Shown: piece after piece, positions 14,101-27,219 of the stretch
Numbering within the stretch: the first letter of the stretch is position 1
Layout: each line of letters begins with the position of its first letter
Assembly (NCBI RefSeq): GCF_037975245.1
Contig: NC_092583.1
Span: forward strand, 17,444,764-17,508,763
Source: Apostichopus japonicus
Taxonomy: Eukaryota > Echinodermata > Holothuroidea > Aspidochirotida > Stichopodidae
DNA: 64,000 nucleotides
Direction of reading: 5' to 3'
The notes under the pieces: model-generated
Databases searched by the model: none
What the model saw: only the letters and a program-made list of their open reading frames with translations
Told to the model about the DNA's origin: nothing
Made by a program: the position numbers and the translations under genes

Positions 14101-17100
14101 TTACTAATGTCTGACAAAAGCAGACAAAGATGTTGGTTACCTTTGTTCCCACAAAGCAACGCCTTCATCATCAGTTGGGTAGACGGGTATATCCAGGAGA
14201 GGCATGGGCTGGCCGTCAAACCTCTGTCCAAGTCCCGTCACCGCTGCTTTGTAGATCTTCAAGAAGACGTGGTTCTCATTATGTACCGATCCTAAACTCT
14301 CACACTTTGAACAGAGATCAAAGTCTGGGCAATGTCTACAGGAGAGAACATTAAAATAGCTGTTTTGCAATCAGACTCAAAGTCGTCGCCTTGAGTTTCC
14401 TATCTACATGACTTATGATGCTGCTCCATACAGGTTTCTACAGTCAAAATGACAAACCCAACAATGTATTAACCAAAGCTTGGTAGAGCCAAAAAACAGT
14501 TGACAAATGTTCATATTGGGAAATGGCATTTTTCTGCAAGTATCTTTTTAGTCACACTCAGTCCACTGCGGCCTTCCCTGTTTTCCTTCGCAAATTGAAG
14601 AGTGAATTCAGATGCCTTGCTACATTTATCTCTCATTAAATCTATCAACAGAACTGCTTTGCAAATTAATTTGAAAGTGTCCAACCATAATGATGATTTG
14701 ACAGAATTGCTCACTGTCAAGCAATTGTAAGCCGTTCATTTTTCATTTGCTCTATTAATAATTTGGTCATCTGTTTAGAAAGGGCTTGACATCAAATAAT
14801 AACATCAGTGCAACCACAGAAATCATAATGGAGAGAAACAGATATGATAAGCACTGATTATTGAATTATGTCAAATGGTTCCAACCAATAGAGAAACATC
14901 ACTTGGCTCTTGTACATTAAAAGAGGAAAATCTTGGGTTCTTTCGTTGTTGTTACTCTCACTAAAGACAAACAGTAGCAAAGTTTGGGGAGCAGTGCCCA
15001 CTGTCTGGACTAACTTTTTTTCCATAAAACTTTGTAAAACATTTCAAAGAGTAATGAATTGATAATTGGATGAGTACTTACACACATTTGTATCGAATTC
15101 CAACGATATCCTGGCTACAGGAATCACAAACAACTCCTTTGTGAATAACACCTGTTGGGATAAGAGATACAAGTGGATCCTGTTCAATGGGGTCATTTAT
15201 TCAATGAAATCACTAACAGTGAAAAATTAAAGTCAACAAATTCTTACAAAAAGATGATATAAGTAAGTAGAAAATCAAATCTACATTTCAAATGATCTGT
15301 TTACAATGATGGAAAGGATCAAGGCATCACACAACCCTCAAGAACTTTTCAGCAAACAGTGAAGACGAATCCTTGGTGAGACTAAAACAGAAACTGTGAG
15401 ATGGGATTGACTAAATTTCCCATAATTCATGAACTGATAAGATACATATTTTGGAAGTGTCTGATATAAAGGAATAACATTCATTCCATCTACCTACCTT
15501 CAGCTCTCTTACGAGTATTCTCACTCTCCAGGGCAGATCTAAGTTCAGCACCGTTTAATCCAGATAGGACACCTCGTACAACCTTGTTGACAAACTGTGA
15601 AGTTAGTAAAAACGTGTGATATTTAAGTCAAATTATACTCATACACAGCTAAATAGATTATGTAATATTTGTAGATATGTCTATTATCATGGCTGAGATC
15701 TTTGTATCAGTCTAAACAAATCCAAGAAATATTCCTTCATAAGTGGAAACCTCTCAACCTAGCTACAAAAATCTTGAATCAAAAGATTTAGACCAAGTCA
15801 CAAATTAGCAATTTATTAATTGCTTTAGTACATGTGCAGTACCTGCAAACATTTTGTATCACAAATTCAGTGTAATGTTGTTACTGTTGCATGAGTTAAC
15901 CTCTGATATTTTTGACTTTTTATTCTTACCTCCTCATTAGGAGCTAGTGGCTTCTTAGGAACTCTGGTACAAGAGGGTGACCATTCAATGTTGGATGAAT
16001 GATTCTGAAATAAACATTAAAAATTATATCATAGGAAGCTGAACAGACCCAGAAATGGTTTGGAGACAACACATAAAGATATAGTTGTGAAAGTAATATA
16101 CCATCGATTTACATATTAAGGTGAATTATCATCCCTAATATGGTTTCATAGAACCAATTATCTGCTGGATTTCAATCTCTCAATAGGTAATTTGTGTCAA
16201 GCATTAAAACTGCATGATACTAACTTGCTTAATTCATCAATGTACTTGCAAAAGGATTGCTAAATATATCATTAATAATCTGGACATTCTTGACATTGGC
16301 TTACAGATTAGATTAAACGAAGCTGTGGATTTTTTACCAAAAAGATGTTTGGCTTTAAGACAGCTCATTACCTCTCTCATAGTGATGGTCTAAATAGTTT
16401 TGAAAAGCCATATCCATCACAGACCAATTAAGTGTTTCTACAAACAAAATCATAACCATCTTTGGCTGTGGTTTTTATGATGATGATGATGATGATAATG
16501 ATTATGATTATAATATTACCTTGTCTTTTATACCCTGTCTTATCTTTCGCTGGGTCACTTTAAACTCCTCTACATCTGTCAAGAGAAAGAGAGATGATAC
16601 ATGATATTGGATTTTATATAAGTACATATAGAAAACAGTTCATATGAACCTAACTTATATAATAATAATTAAGAGTTCTTATAGCGCAACTTACAATAAA
16701 GTCTCGCCGCGCTGTACTTAACCCTGGTCATTGGTAACTTGTCACACCTACACACCAAAGTGTGCACAATTCAAACAATCTCTCCTGGGACACCAAAGTG
16801 CACCTCAGCCACGTGTCCCATGGGGGTAGGGTGCAGCCACAAACCGGCACACGCAACTATATTTACAAGTCACCTCGCAAGTCCCCATTTATACACCTGA
16901 GTGAAGAGAGGCAATGGAGATAAAGTGCCTTGCCCAAGGACACAACGCAATGATCTGGCCATGGCTCGAACCTGTAATCCTTATATCAGAAGTCCATTGC
17001 CTTAACCACTTGACCACAACGCCCTCAAATGCAGAGGAGCCCTCCACCAAAGAGGAGTACCACTCACGACTTGGTAGGTAAAATGTAGGTAACATGTGAG

Positions 17101-20100
17101 GTAGAACCAGTCCACAACCTTTAAGCAGATACCTCCAGACAAAGACTACAATTATTTATAATAAAGTGTAATACTTCATTAATCCACAAAAATTATGAAA
17201 AAAACAAATTTCTACTTATATTTTTGATATCTTTTTTAATGGATATACAGCGCATACGCCACGTCTGAAATTTTTGTGGCAACATTTGGATTAACACTCC
17301 AATATATTCTCATGGTTTTGATATCAGAGACTAATTTTCTAAAGATTAGAACTAAACCTAACGTACCTTCTTCCAACACAACAGATCCATCCAAGCCTTG
17401 CAGAATATCTTGAACAATGTTGTCAACAAACTACAAAACAAAAACAAAAATATTTCTGTATACATAAAGAGATTCCTTTGGCATGTCTTAACTAAAACAT
17501 TTCCTTCATCATATACATACATGAAAAAATTATTTGTAATTCAGAAAGAAGAAATGATAAATTCATTAATATTCAAACATTTGTCACTTTGAAATTAGCT
17601 TTGAACTATTGTGTTTTGTTTCTAAATCTCAGCCCATCTTCATTGACTTCTGATAGTTATGACTCCCTCCGCTGCACTATAAAGAAAGGTGTTTCGATTG
17701 TTTCTGTTTTGTATTGTTTTCTTTTGTTCTATTTACAAACCCTCCACCCCGCTCCCCTACTCCTAACAGCTCTTGCATACCTGATCAGGAGGTTTTTTCA
17801 TATCATCCAGGGTATCCCGAGAGATACTGATGGTTGCCAGTTTATTTCTGCTGCCAGGACGTGGACGTTCCCCCAATCCTGGTAATGCACAGCCAGTCAC
17901 CGAGTCATACCTTGACCCACTGTGAGTATTGGCAGATGGCACCTACAGAAACCACCACAAAGAGTTACAGCGATTAAATTCTTATTATCAGTGGAAAAAC
18001 AGTCCTACATTTTTCATAAAATTCCAGGTGATTCTTGTGGAAGTGGAGGTTTATTTGTAACTTATATGAAGCAAGAACCAGTAGTCTGAAATCACAGACC
18101 ACAACAACATTTACTGTTCATAAACTGGTTGTATGTGAAGCAAAAACCAGTAGTCTGAAACCATGAACCACAACAACATTTACTGTTGATAAACTGGTTG
18201 CGAGTTTGGCGACCCCAATAGAAAGATTCCGCCGCCCAGTAAACAAATTTGATTTGTCAAACAACTTTAAAAGAGAGCATATACACTTGTTCAAAGATCT
18301 TTACAAAAAATGGTGTAATCATCATCTGTGAATGATTTTATCTCAGTTTAGTCTAATTATAATAAAATTTTCCATTCCAATCTTCTTATTGAATAGTTAA
18401 TGTTTGAGGAAAAACTTGACTCTCCTAGCAAAGAAATGATCATCTAATGTTCTCTTTGGTTATGATAATTGTACAGTACACTACACATCAATACAAACCA
18501 TTCTCTCCTCATACAATACAGTACACCACACATCAATACAAACCTTTATCTCCCCATACAATACAGTACACAACATATCAATACAAACCTTTTTCTCCTC
18601 ATACAACACAGTACACTACACATCAATACAAACCTTTATCTCGTTCTGTCTGCAGGAATACAGCTGATTCAATTTTCTGTTAACTTTGAATTTCAAGACA
18701 TTTCCATTTTTGCGGGCAAGCTGCTTCGCCAAGGAATATTCATCTGAAAAAAGGAAAAGATAATGGTTAATATAATTTATCCTGGATCTAATTGTCTAAG
18801 AGCAAGGCTAAAAATAAGCAGGGGCTTGGGCCAATCAGCCCATTAAACTTGTTAATCAGCCCCTTTACATCCATGAGGAAATATGCAAGGAACCTTTAAT
18901 ATCTGACAACTTTCTTTAACCACAACTTCACCCCTGGCAATCTGTTAAAGCAGTTAGGTTATAATTTGTGATTTATCTCACATTGATCACATAAATCTGT
19001 TTCCAACCAAATTCACTACAGCTTTACAAACTATAACAATAGGATGTACTGACCTTTCTGGCATATGATATCATGTCATGCGCAGACAGTCTGTGTGTAC
19101 AACACACCTTACTTAATAGGTTTGCTAACTGAAGATACTCTACACATAAAGCTAATAACAACAACAACACTCTACACAGGAATCCAGACTATGACCTAGA
19201 TTCGATGAATGACACATTTCCTAGTGCAATAACGACCTGTGGAACTTCACATATTAAGAGAAAGTTAAGTCTGCTTCCTGGAGACAAACACAACACAACA
19301 CTACACCATTGAGCAACAATAATTAAGATTACCTCATCAACTGTGTGTTCTCTGCATATTATTATACAATGATCAGATATGACCTTTGTTCAATCAACTG
19401 ACATGTTTTTGACAATTCCATCCCTAGTTATTTATGGAATCTTATTGATGTTCAAAAAAGGTCAGTAAAACTGAGTGCTTCCTCCTTATGCACTGGGTAA
19501 ACAGACTCTTATGGTAATTGTAAGACCTACTCCACAGATATCACAGGGTGCAGTAAGTATTACAAGAACTCATTAAGAGGCATTGGAAACAGTGGTATTG
19601 ATATTTATATCATTAAAACTGTTTTTGATGACAGGAACATACAGCACTATGGTAGTATTTGATTATATTTTGAACTGGTCATTATTAAAATTGTTACAAG
19701 AACTCACTAAGAGGCATTAGAAACAAAGGTATTGATATTTGTGACATTAAAACTGCTTCTGATTACAGGCACATACAACACTATAGTACTATTTGTTTAC
19801 ATGTTGAACTGGTAATTTTAACAAGTATACATTACTAGAACTGTTTAAGAGGCATTAGAAACAGTTGCATCAATATTTAAGCCTAATTTCAAAACACAAT
19901 GCTATACAGTCATCTTACTTCACCACTGTACAAATATCACAAACCATTGTTACACTGTAATGGTGCAATCTCATTGGTGCATTCTTAAATACACAAGTAC
20001 TAGGTGTGATTCTTTTTACAAGTGTAGAGTCACATGATCAGTTTAAAAGAGCTGGCTGTTATTACACAATGTTAGTAATGGCTGAAAATACTATGGTAAG

Positions 20101-23100
20101 GTCCTCTTAGAACTAATGGAGTCTCAAACTAAGCTCTATATTACATAGGTAAAGGCAAATATTACTTCATCTAGTTACATGAGTACCATCTAGATGTGGA
20201 GGTGATGACAATGGAACAGGGGTGGAACACCGTAGAATTAAGACTTGTGGAATAAAAGAATAGCAGTGAAAGCGCAATCCTTAGTACAAGCTGTAACAGT
20301 GTGAATGGTTGCATTGTTTTTACATAAATAAGGGCTATGATCCTGATAATATTACTAACAGTACTATTTTAAAACACTGCAAAATGATAATATATAAAAC
20401 CAACTCCCCAACCCAACCCAACCCTACCGAAAAACTACCTAACCCCCCAACAAACACATAAAAAAATGATATTAAAGTAATGGTACTTACCTTCTGAATT
20501 TAAGTTCACCTGTTACAAAAGTAAAAGAAAAGTAGATGAAAGCAGGTTTGAATTAGTAAATGAAAGCGCTGCAAGCTAGACATTTACTTTCCCTTTCCTA
20601 TAGGATATATATGTTTATAATAGTCATCCAGAGACACAAGGAACTGCACTGTAGGTTGTTTTTTTTTAATCTTTGAAAGCAACAGACAAACATGGCAGTA
20701 CATAATTATACACAGTACTGATCTACTTTAATAATACAATAGCAATTTTTGTGTCTCGCTAACCAATGGTAAGGCTACGTTAAGCTTCAAGACTCTATGC
20801 ATGAAGGAATTTGATCTACAATATAAAATCAATTCCACATAATGCTGTAATTGATGGTTTTTGCCAATAATGATTGCCTATTTGTAGCACAGTACTTTGA
20901 ACAAAGCAACACTGTACCCCTACAAATTTGTCCACTCTTTTGTAAGAGTCTTTCTTCCCATTAACAATTTACCATTAAGCAGATTATTTCAAGCTTCGAA
21001 CATGTTACATTGTATGAAAGCTGTTTATTCTAAATTATACATTTACTCTACATACAAAAAAACATTGTTTCCTGCTTGCAGAACATCTTTGTTATTACAT
21101 GAACAGTACAATATAGATCTGTTGAAGTATGGACATAATTTCACATGTACTCTCTTTCCCTGTGAATGTTAAGGTTTATGTTAGGTTTAAATTTTGAGTT
21201 CAAATTTTAATACGTAAAACAAAAAGCACTTATTGTTGAAATAGACTATTTTTATGATAGCACAAACATATTTATATATATACTGGCCAATCTTAGTTCT
21301 CAACTACAGGCACATTACTGTACTTTCATGAGCAACACTCAATGCGGAGAGAATAAACATACTATGAGATGAAAAATCCTTTGTCATGTGACTATCAGAA
21401 ATGTAAGCTTCCCATAAATTTCATAAAACTTCAAAACTCATACTAAACGTTGTCAAACTGTAACTCCTTCAATTCCATAGTCTGTTATCTTTATCCATGT
21501 GTACAATCACGTCGAGTGGCCAAAATTAACTGATCTGAATATTTTCTTGTTAATTTCTGAGACATGGATTGAATAGTGTCTGAAAAATATTATACAGGTT
21601 TAAAATGAAAAGTATGATGGTGAGTGCACGTACTGCCTCTGAATTTTTTTTTGTTCTCTAAGGAGACAGGTTTACAGGTTACCCTCAATATAACTACTTT
21701 GTTGCAGCCTGTGCTGGCCAAACATCTTCAAATCCCAGATACTTACCTCATCATTTTCATCATCTATATATTTCACTTCCATATCTTCAAGTTCCAGAAA
21801 ACATTTCACCTGCAAGCAAAAAATGTTTTATTCAACTAGGGCTATCCTCAGAAAGACATTCCACAGTAGCCAACAGTACACTGATAGATGATATGACATT
21901 TATGAATAGCTGAGATGACTTTTATGCATAAATCAGGGTATGGCTTGAAAATGACTACATGTAATTCTGAAGAAACAAATGTTAGTTTTCACTCATCCAA
22001 TTTGTATTACACAGTTCATTTACATAATGTAGGCAAAAATTTAAAAAAAAATCACAGTTCAAAAGTTCAAAGATCTTGGGAGTAATTTTGGGACTGTGTG
22101 ATCATGTTGGACAGGTACCAGAATTTCTGTATGCCCTGTGCAAACATTAGCTTCCACAATAAAAAAAAACTTAGCTGTGCATATCAATTTAGCCAGTAAA
22201 TGATCAAAATTTGGGGGCTTAAATACCATGACACTGTAAGAAAATCATTTCTTAAAACAAGTAGTGAACAACAAATGTACAGCAAACATAAATTTACCAA
22301 ACCTATCTACTGTACTACAATAAGATTGTCCTATCCTAGCTGGTCAATGATTTCTGTTAACTTATTTCTCAGGTTTATTGGTATCTTGATCTTCCTTCAC
22401 TGTAAGGACATTTGTCCTACTGATACTGCTAACTAGGTATCTTCTTGTTTCATTTACTGTAGGCTCGCCTAAAGCACAGCAAGTGTCGATACTCTAAAAC
22501 CACTCCTAATTCTTGCAAAATTGACTGCTCAGACTTCTTACCAATAAGCCTAGACTGTATTAAACAGATCAGCTTTACATAGACTGCTCTCTCTTAAATG
22601 TTCAAGATATCCATACTTATATCTGAGGGTGTATTGTTTAGCTATCCCAGTAATCTGCTTCCTTGTGCTTTATCTTGTGTAATTCATCCACCAAATTACT
22701 CTCAGTATGCTTATAAGAGGTCTCTACAGTGACCTTATTTTCTGTAACACATGCACTCAGCTAAGAGCTTCCAAAATGACCTGAAATCCAATCTTGTAAA
22801 TAACTATAGACACTTGTTCTACGAAATTGGCTCACATTTTTTGTTTTGTGTTATGTTTAAGTTTTCCTTCTGGGATTGTATTGTCCTTGTGATCATTAGA
22901 ATTCATAAACAACCATGTTGCTGTTTCCCCGCATTGATTGCTTGTATTTTGACTACTGAAATCCTATCTTGGAAATAGTTATACACATTAATTATACACA
23001 CTTTGTGTTTGTAAGAATCGTTTCATGTTTCTTTGCATTTTTCTCCTGTAATGTTTTCCTGCATGATTGTCTTGTCCTTGTGGTCATTAGCATTCATAAA

Positions 23101-23587
23101 CAAGTTGTTGCTGGTGTCAATCGTATGTATTTAATGTACTGTAATTTTGTATACCATACTATTACTACTACTCGGGCTAAGCCCAAGAATGTTTTCCTCA
23201 AAATTGAACTAGCCAGTATAATTTGACAATTTTCGCCTTCAACTCAAAGTGTTAGTAGGCCGAACACAAATGACAAAGGTTCACTACAGATCGAATGGTT
23301 ACCAAAGTAGTATAAGTCCAACTCAAGCTTTCGGACCTAGCCTACACTAGAAAGTAAACATATCGTTATAGCAGTAGTACATTATAGTTATACGTTATAG
23401 TTTTTAAGACAGAACGCCTATCATATGTCTAACACAATATCTACTACCGTTCACAGACACACAGTGAATGCATACAAACCATAGCAAAGACGTCAATCCA
23501 ATCGGTGTCGTAGTCAACTACACAGATCTGACTATTGCCCTTGAAGTCGAATTCCAGGGCAAAGGAGGCACCCGATTCTTCTTCCAT
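5160..23587 (-). CDS. NBR1: NBR1-like selective autophagy receptor, complete, 20 coding exons
   Basis: NBR1 binds ubiquitinated cargo and tethers it to ATG8/LC3 on the forming autophagosome. Exons in transcript order: 23480-23587, 21747-21809, 20491-20509, 18634-18743, 17781-17942, 17367-17430, 16520-16575, 15930-16004, 15498-15594, 15082-15151, 14141-14335, 12591-12821, 12018-12147, 10760-11026, 10232-10469, 9409-9606, 7974-8530, 7233-7495, 6006-6099, 5160-5342. They join in frame to 1059 residues plus stop (human protein about 966). PB1 is near residues 8-95, with acidic YIDDENDE at 50-57. A ZZ zinc finger carries Cys 260/263/274/277/283/286 and His 293/297. The FW (four-tryptophan) domain is about 425-535. 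A LIR core FCVV lies at 711-714 in an acidic context; a second candidate, FEML, lies at 593-596. An Ala-rich amphipathic helix (about 970-999) precedes a UBA at about 1013-1055 with MGFANR. The start is the first Met upstream of PB1. Odd points are a very acidic, Pro-rich exon 18 and tandem duplications at the ends of exons 4 and 20. A possible poly(A) signal is at 4712-4717. Identity rests on domain order and recognisable motifs. Confidence 0.96.
5517..5556. repeat. CT-rich simple repeat in NBR1 intron 19
   Basis: A run of C(2-4)T words (polypurine on the minus strand), no coding potential. Confidence 0.85.
6121..6478. repeat. Degenerate tandem repeat in NBR1 intron 18
   Basis: About four diverged copies of a ~90-120 bp unit with 'tttagaacatttagaacaac' and 'aaaagttgataaaagaca' words. 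It lies just upstream (in transcript sense) of exon 19. Confidence 0.7.
7770..7886. repeat. Three-copy 39-bp tandem repeat in NBR1 intron 17
   Basis: Three nearly identical copies with 'ctatgcaacatggggccttt' recur every 39 bases, about 90 bp from exon 17. High identity implies recent duplication. Confidence 0.9.
9715..10205. repeat. ~40-bp minisatellite in NBR1 intron 15
   Basis: About a dozen copies of a ~40-bp unit with 'ggaacattaaatgtaaatgg' and 'acattagatc'. Copies differ by small indels and substitutions. The array stops less than 30 bp from exon 15. Confidence 0.9.
11056..11519 (+). mobile_element. 5'-truncated non-LTR retrotransposon (LINE) 3' end in NBR1 intron 13
   Basis: On the plus strand, opposite to NBR1, the open frame ending at 11216 reads FWNSLDQDIKNSNTLNSSKR then KLKHYLL before its stop. 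This is the characteristic C-terminal tail of LINE ORF2 proteins (WNSLP..I..S.sl..FK..LK.yL). A ~300-bp 3' UTR follows, ending in a TTGAA-type repeat (aacttgaaacttgaa, 11504-11518). No reverse transcriptase domain remains; it is a dead-on-arrival fragment. Confidence 0.75.
13206..13825. repeat. Two-part (~31 + ~47 bp) minisatellite in NBR1 intron 11
   Basis: 'acactgttttacctaa' alternates with 'tgatgatccaacga' and 'tgatgatccacctaaccg', giving a ~78-bp higher-order unit repeated about eight times, with some single short units. Confidence 0.9.
16655..17024 (-). mobile_element. tRNA-Ser/Leu-derived SINE in NBR1 intron 6
   Basis: Read on the minus strand, the head at 17024-16955 has an A-box-like TGGTCAAGTGGTTAAGGCAA and a B-box-like GGTTCGAGCC, as in a class II tRNA. 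A conserved-type body follows (GTCCTTGGGCAAGGCACTTT, then CTCTCTTCACTCAGGTGTAT). The element ends in an ATT-repeat tail near 16660. It lies in the same direction as NBR1. No clear target-site duplication seen. Confidence 0.8.
18066..18202. repeat. Two-copy ~70-bp tandem duplication in NBR1 intron 4
   Basis: Two diverged copies containing 'accagtagtctgaaa' and 'ccacaacaacatttactgtt'. Confidence 0.75.
18491..18645 (-). repeat. 45-bp tandem repeat carrying the NBR1 exon 4 splice donor
   Basis: The word AAAG|GTTTGTATTGATGTG (minus strand) spans the exon 4 donor at 18634/18633. It recurs at exact 45-bp steps three more times into intron 4 (donor-like GTs near 18588, 18543 and 18498; the last has lost the AAAG). 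The exon edge itself is part of the repeat unit. Confidence 0.85.
19557..19879. repeat. Diverged ~135-bp tandem repeat in NBR1 intron 3
   Basis: Two full copies and one partial copy share 'ttaagaggcattagaaacag', 'tattgatattt' and 'acatacaacacta'. Confidence 0.7.
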
Positions 23588-25300
23588 TTTCTGCAGTTCA
23601 ACAAGATTCTTAGAACAAACTACCGATCATTTCGACATGCACTTTTAGTCCAAACTGCTCATGTTGTTGTTCAAGTTTCACCAAGTACATTTTCCTGGCC
23701 TAGTACGTCGGTATGGTTTGGAAATGTTTTTGTTTACCTTTAACCTTAGTGTTTAGATGATGACTAAGACGTTGCGCCAGAAGAACATAGAACCAACTAA
23801 TTGGGGTAAAACGACAGAAATTTGGGGCTAAGAGCTAGATTTATTGACAGTAATGATAGGAGTAAGTAATTTGCTGGTATAAAATACTATTGCTGGACAA
23901 AGAAATTGTTGAAAGCAACATCGACTATTCTTTTGTTGCGACACTGTACTGGAATATTCGGCGGAACATTATCATATACAGAAATAGATTATATGACGTA
24001 ATGAAAGTAGCCTAAGTTACGTATATGGTTGGCTGCATTGGCCAAAAGTCGGGAATATTGATCGTGCTAGCATTAATTCGATTTAATGTCGGACCGAAAT
24101 TGCGATTTGTAACTGTAAACACAATTTAAAGTATGTTTTTGCACAACCTCTCGAATAGACCTACTAATAAATCTTATTTATTGTCTAAATATGCTGAGCC
24201 TGGGAATGCACCAAACACATATTCAACTTTATTTATTATTGCTATGACTGAGGAGGGCGGGGTTGAAGGGGGGGGGGGTGGGGATTGGATGAAGGCCGGT
24301 TGCCGAGAGAGTTCGACGAAGGGTGGGGTGGGAATCAGCTTCAAAGATCCCAGTTCCATACCACTACTTTTTTCTTACAAACCTAAGTTGGTTCCTTGGG
24401 AAGTAAGGATTCATTGGTGTGGTCTGATTTTACATAAGATACGAACTTAAAACCACTTCTTTTTTCTTTCTTTTATACATATTTTGGTTACCTAGAAATC
24501 ATAGGCAGTCTTAGCATCAAATTAGGAGCATATAAAAATCTCATCTACATAATATACCTGTGGATAAACCACAATACGGCAAGAAATCTTACGATATAAA
24601 TAAATAGCCTGAGTATCACATGTTAGGCCTAACCCGGGTTACTTGTGCATAGGTCAACTACTCAAAATGGATAAGGTAATGATGCCCCAGACCACAATCT
24701 TCATACGCTCACGAATTTCTCAAGTTTCCGGGGACATAATTGTCTACGAAGTTTTATTTTCAACTTCTTTGGTAGCAGACGATATACACGGGCTAGCAAC
24801 TAGTGTAACAGAGGTTGAGTGGAGGGTGAAAAAAATAAAAATAAAACACATTGCCATCCAAGAAGTTTATTTTGAATCATTACTGAAGTGTAATTTTTAA
24901 CATGAATATTTTTTATAAACTTAGTATGCGATAACTTGGCGATGCTCAGAGCACAAATGTAATCAACTGTCTGGTTATACTTGATGTGAAGCAAAAACCT
25001 CTGGTTCACCGAGCCACACTACCAAGAGTTGGTTCCTTCATTTTGAGCTAACGGAACATGAATGCTAATTAGTAACATCCTGAAAAAAGCTCATGCAGAG
25101 AGAAATTTCTGTTATTTTTACATTTGTCGCTTGATGGTAAGTGCAGTTCAGATTAAGTAAAGCATTGTGACTCCACTTCTCACCCTTTCACTGGCCCTTG
25201 AAGCCAGATAGCTACACCGGCCATGATAAGGTGAAAGGGATAGGAAGTTGATTTACTCTTCACACCATTAGTCAAATATATCTTCATTATAGGTGTCCAT
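23588..25300. other. NBR1 upstream region, no coding sequence seen
   Basis: This region lies directly upstream of the NBR1 start codon and must hold its 5' UTR and promoter, but no TATA box or initiator can be fixed. An acceptor-like CTGCAG lies 3 bases before the ATG, so the first visible exon may follow a UTR exon. Confidence 0.4.
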
Positions 25301-25851
25301 CAGTGGCAGAGCTAGGGGTATTGGTCAAGGGTGAGAATGGTCTGTAGGGGCGCTTTCAACACTATGGTCGGGGCGGAGTGTACAGAAATTTTTGAGTCAA
25401 GATACTCCCTAGATCGCCGAAAATGTTCCTTTCCAGGCCTTGCTAATTTGCAGATAAACGAAGAATAAAATAGGTATCATCGCCATTTGTGATAACTCGG
25501 AAGTTTATATGGGTGTTGAAAGTACATGCACTTTTTCACAATCCCTGTAGTATCTTTGTGGGTGCTCATGTTTTCGTAGGCTGACACAATGCCTATTGTG
25601 CCTATTATGTATTCTGGACCTGTAAATGCCAACAATACCACATCTTGTCAGAAAATTATACATAAAATTATACACCAACAAAATGTGACAAATGTCAATA
25701 GGGAGATTAGAGCGCAATACAAAAGTAAATAATCGCGAATAAGTAAAAAGCGGTAAAAAGCTGAAAAGGGCGCCAGCAGTCCATTTGAGTCCGTCAGGGG
25801 GGCATCTGCCCCCCCCCCCCCCCCGCCTGACTGTATGGACGCTCTGCCACT
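25301..25851. mobile_element. MITE-like insertion with AGTGGCAGAGC terminal inverted repeats
   Basis: The left end reads CAGTGGCAGAGC and the right end GCTCTGCCACT, an 11-bp inverted repeat. CAGTGGC-type ends are common in non-autonomous hAT elements. The interior (~550 bp) has a long C run (about 25809-25824) and no transposase frame. Flanking target duplications are not obvious. Confidence 0.55.
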
Positions 25852-26182
25852 CAGAGCAGCTGGAGTCGTTGTAGTAATTAAATGAAAAGGTATATAAAGA
25901 TAAAAATCATACAATTTTTACTTAATCATTCTGTCCTTCATTTGCATCCAAAAACTAAAACTTTTATATTTGCTGCAGTAAAAGAGGACTCCAGCCTACT
26001 AGTAATATGCATCATTAGTAAGAATCTAGATGCTAGATGGATCATTGAATCAAACCTTTTTTTATTTGTGTGTGTCATGGAGCTAATCCTTTTGTCAAAG
26101 TGAATGTAGAATTGATGTTCTTGGTAACGAAAGCACTCCCATTTTACAATAATAACAGCAAGCCATGAAAACACACTTCCTT

Positions 26183-26225
<43 letters not shown>

Positions 26226-27219
26226 TGTAAACAAATATGAGTAGCATAAAATGTGAAAAAAAATAACATAAAATTTGCTTCATTGATTTTATATTATTCA
26301 ATGAATAATTCAAAGAGTATAATTATTATAAGCACATTTCAGAAAACCTGATATTTATTTCATTGCAAATATCACATTTCCATGATTATGAAACAGCTTC
26401 AAGATTTTAGTACAACATGTTAATATTAAAATAATTACAGAAGTAAAAGCCAGATACACAAACAAAAAGTTGAGCATTTTTAAAATACTATAACTAGAGC
26501 AAAATGTCTAAAGGTCTTAACATGTTGATTCACAAACATCAGAACTAAGGCAACTAGTTATTGTAAATATTCGTATGCAATAATGTATCATATAAGGAAA
26601 GTATTGTTGTCTCCTCTTAGTATTCTGAAAGAATTACATCAAAGATATAGATCACATCATGTTATATTTTCCAAAGTTGATATTTAGTATCAGTCGCAGA
26701 GAACATAATCAGTATTGTTTCATCATATTGATGAAGTTATATGTTTTGTGCCAATCACATTTATAAAACATCACACTTTGTTTAATACACATCACCATAT
26801 GTCTGTTTTGGGGCAGCAAGGGAGCTCGGCTGGTGTCTGTTTTGGAAGACAATTGACTCGATTGAGATGAAGAACAACTACTTATTCTGCACAATTACCA
26901 TTCAATTCTGCAGGACACGCAGAGCTGCATTAAATCAATCTATTGATAAAATTTTCCCCTCAAGTGAGCCGTATTTTGAGTTGTATATCTTGGTGAATTG
27001 AACCCTCAACCCCTCCCCCTGCATATCACACACACTATTATGAGCAAGCATCCCACTTTCATTCAAATAACTAATGAATTACTTGCTAGTTTAGATTTCA
27101 AAGACTATATCAAATAATGAAGCATAACCCTCAAATAACTAACTCTCAAGAGGGATATTCCAGGAATATTGGGAAATCCCCAAAACCCCTCCCCTCCCAA
27201 ACAAAAGCTCTTCAAAGTA
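25852..27219. other. Region downstream of the caspase gene, including its probable 3' UTR
   Basis: AT-rich, no coding exons recognised. It includes a TA microsatellite at 26186-26223 and a candidate minus-strand poly(A) signal at 26354-26359. Confidence 0.4.

Noticed and set aside
16955-17024. tRNA gene on the minus strand
   Set aside because: A and B boxes are present but the cloverleaf is not intact and the sequence continues into a SINE body and ATT tail.
25301-25851. Clear hAT insertion with 8-bp target duplication
   Set aside because: Terminal inverted repeats are visible but the flanks (GTGTCCAT / CAGAGCAG) do not match, so only a MITE-like call with moderate confidence is kept.
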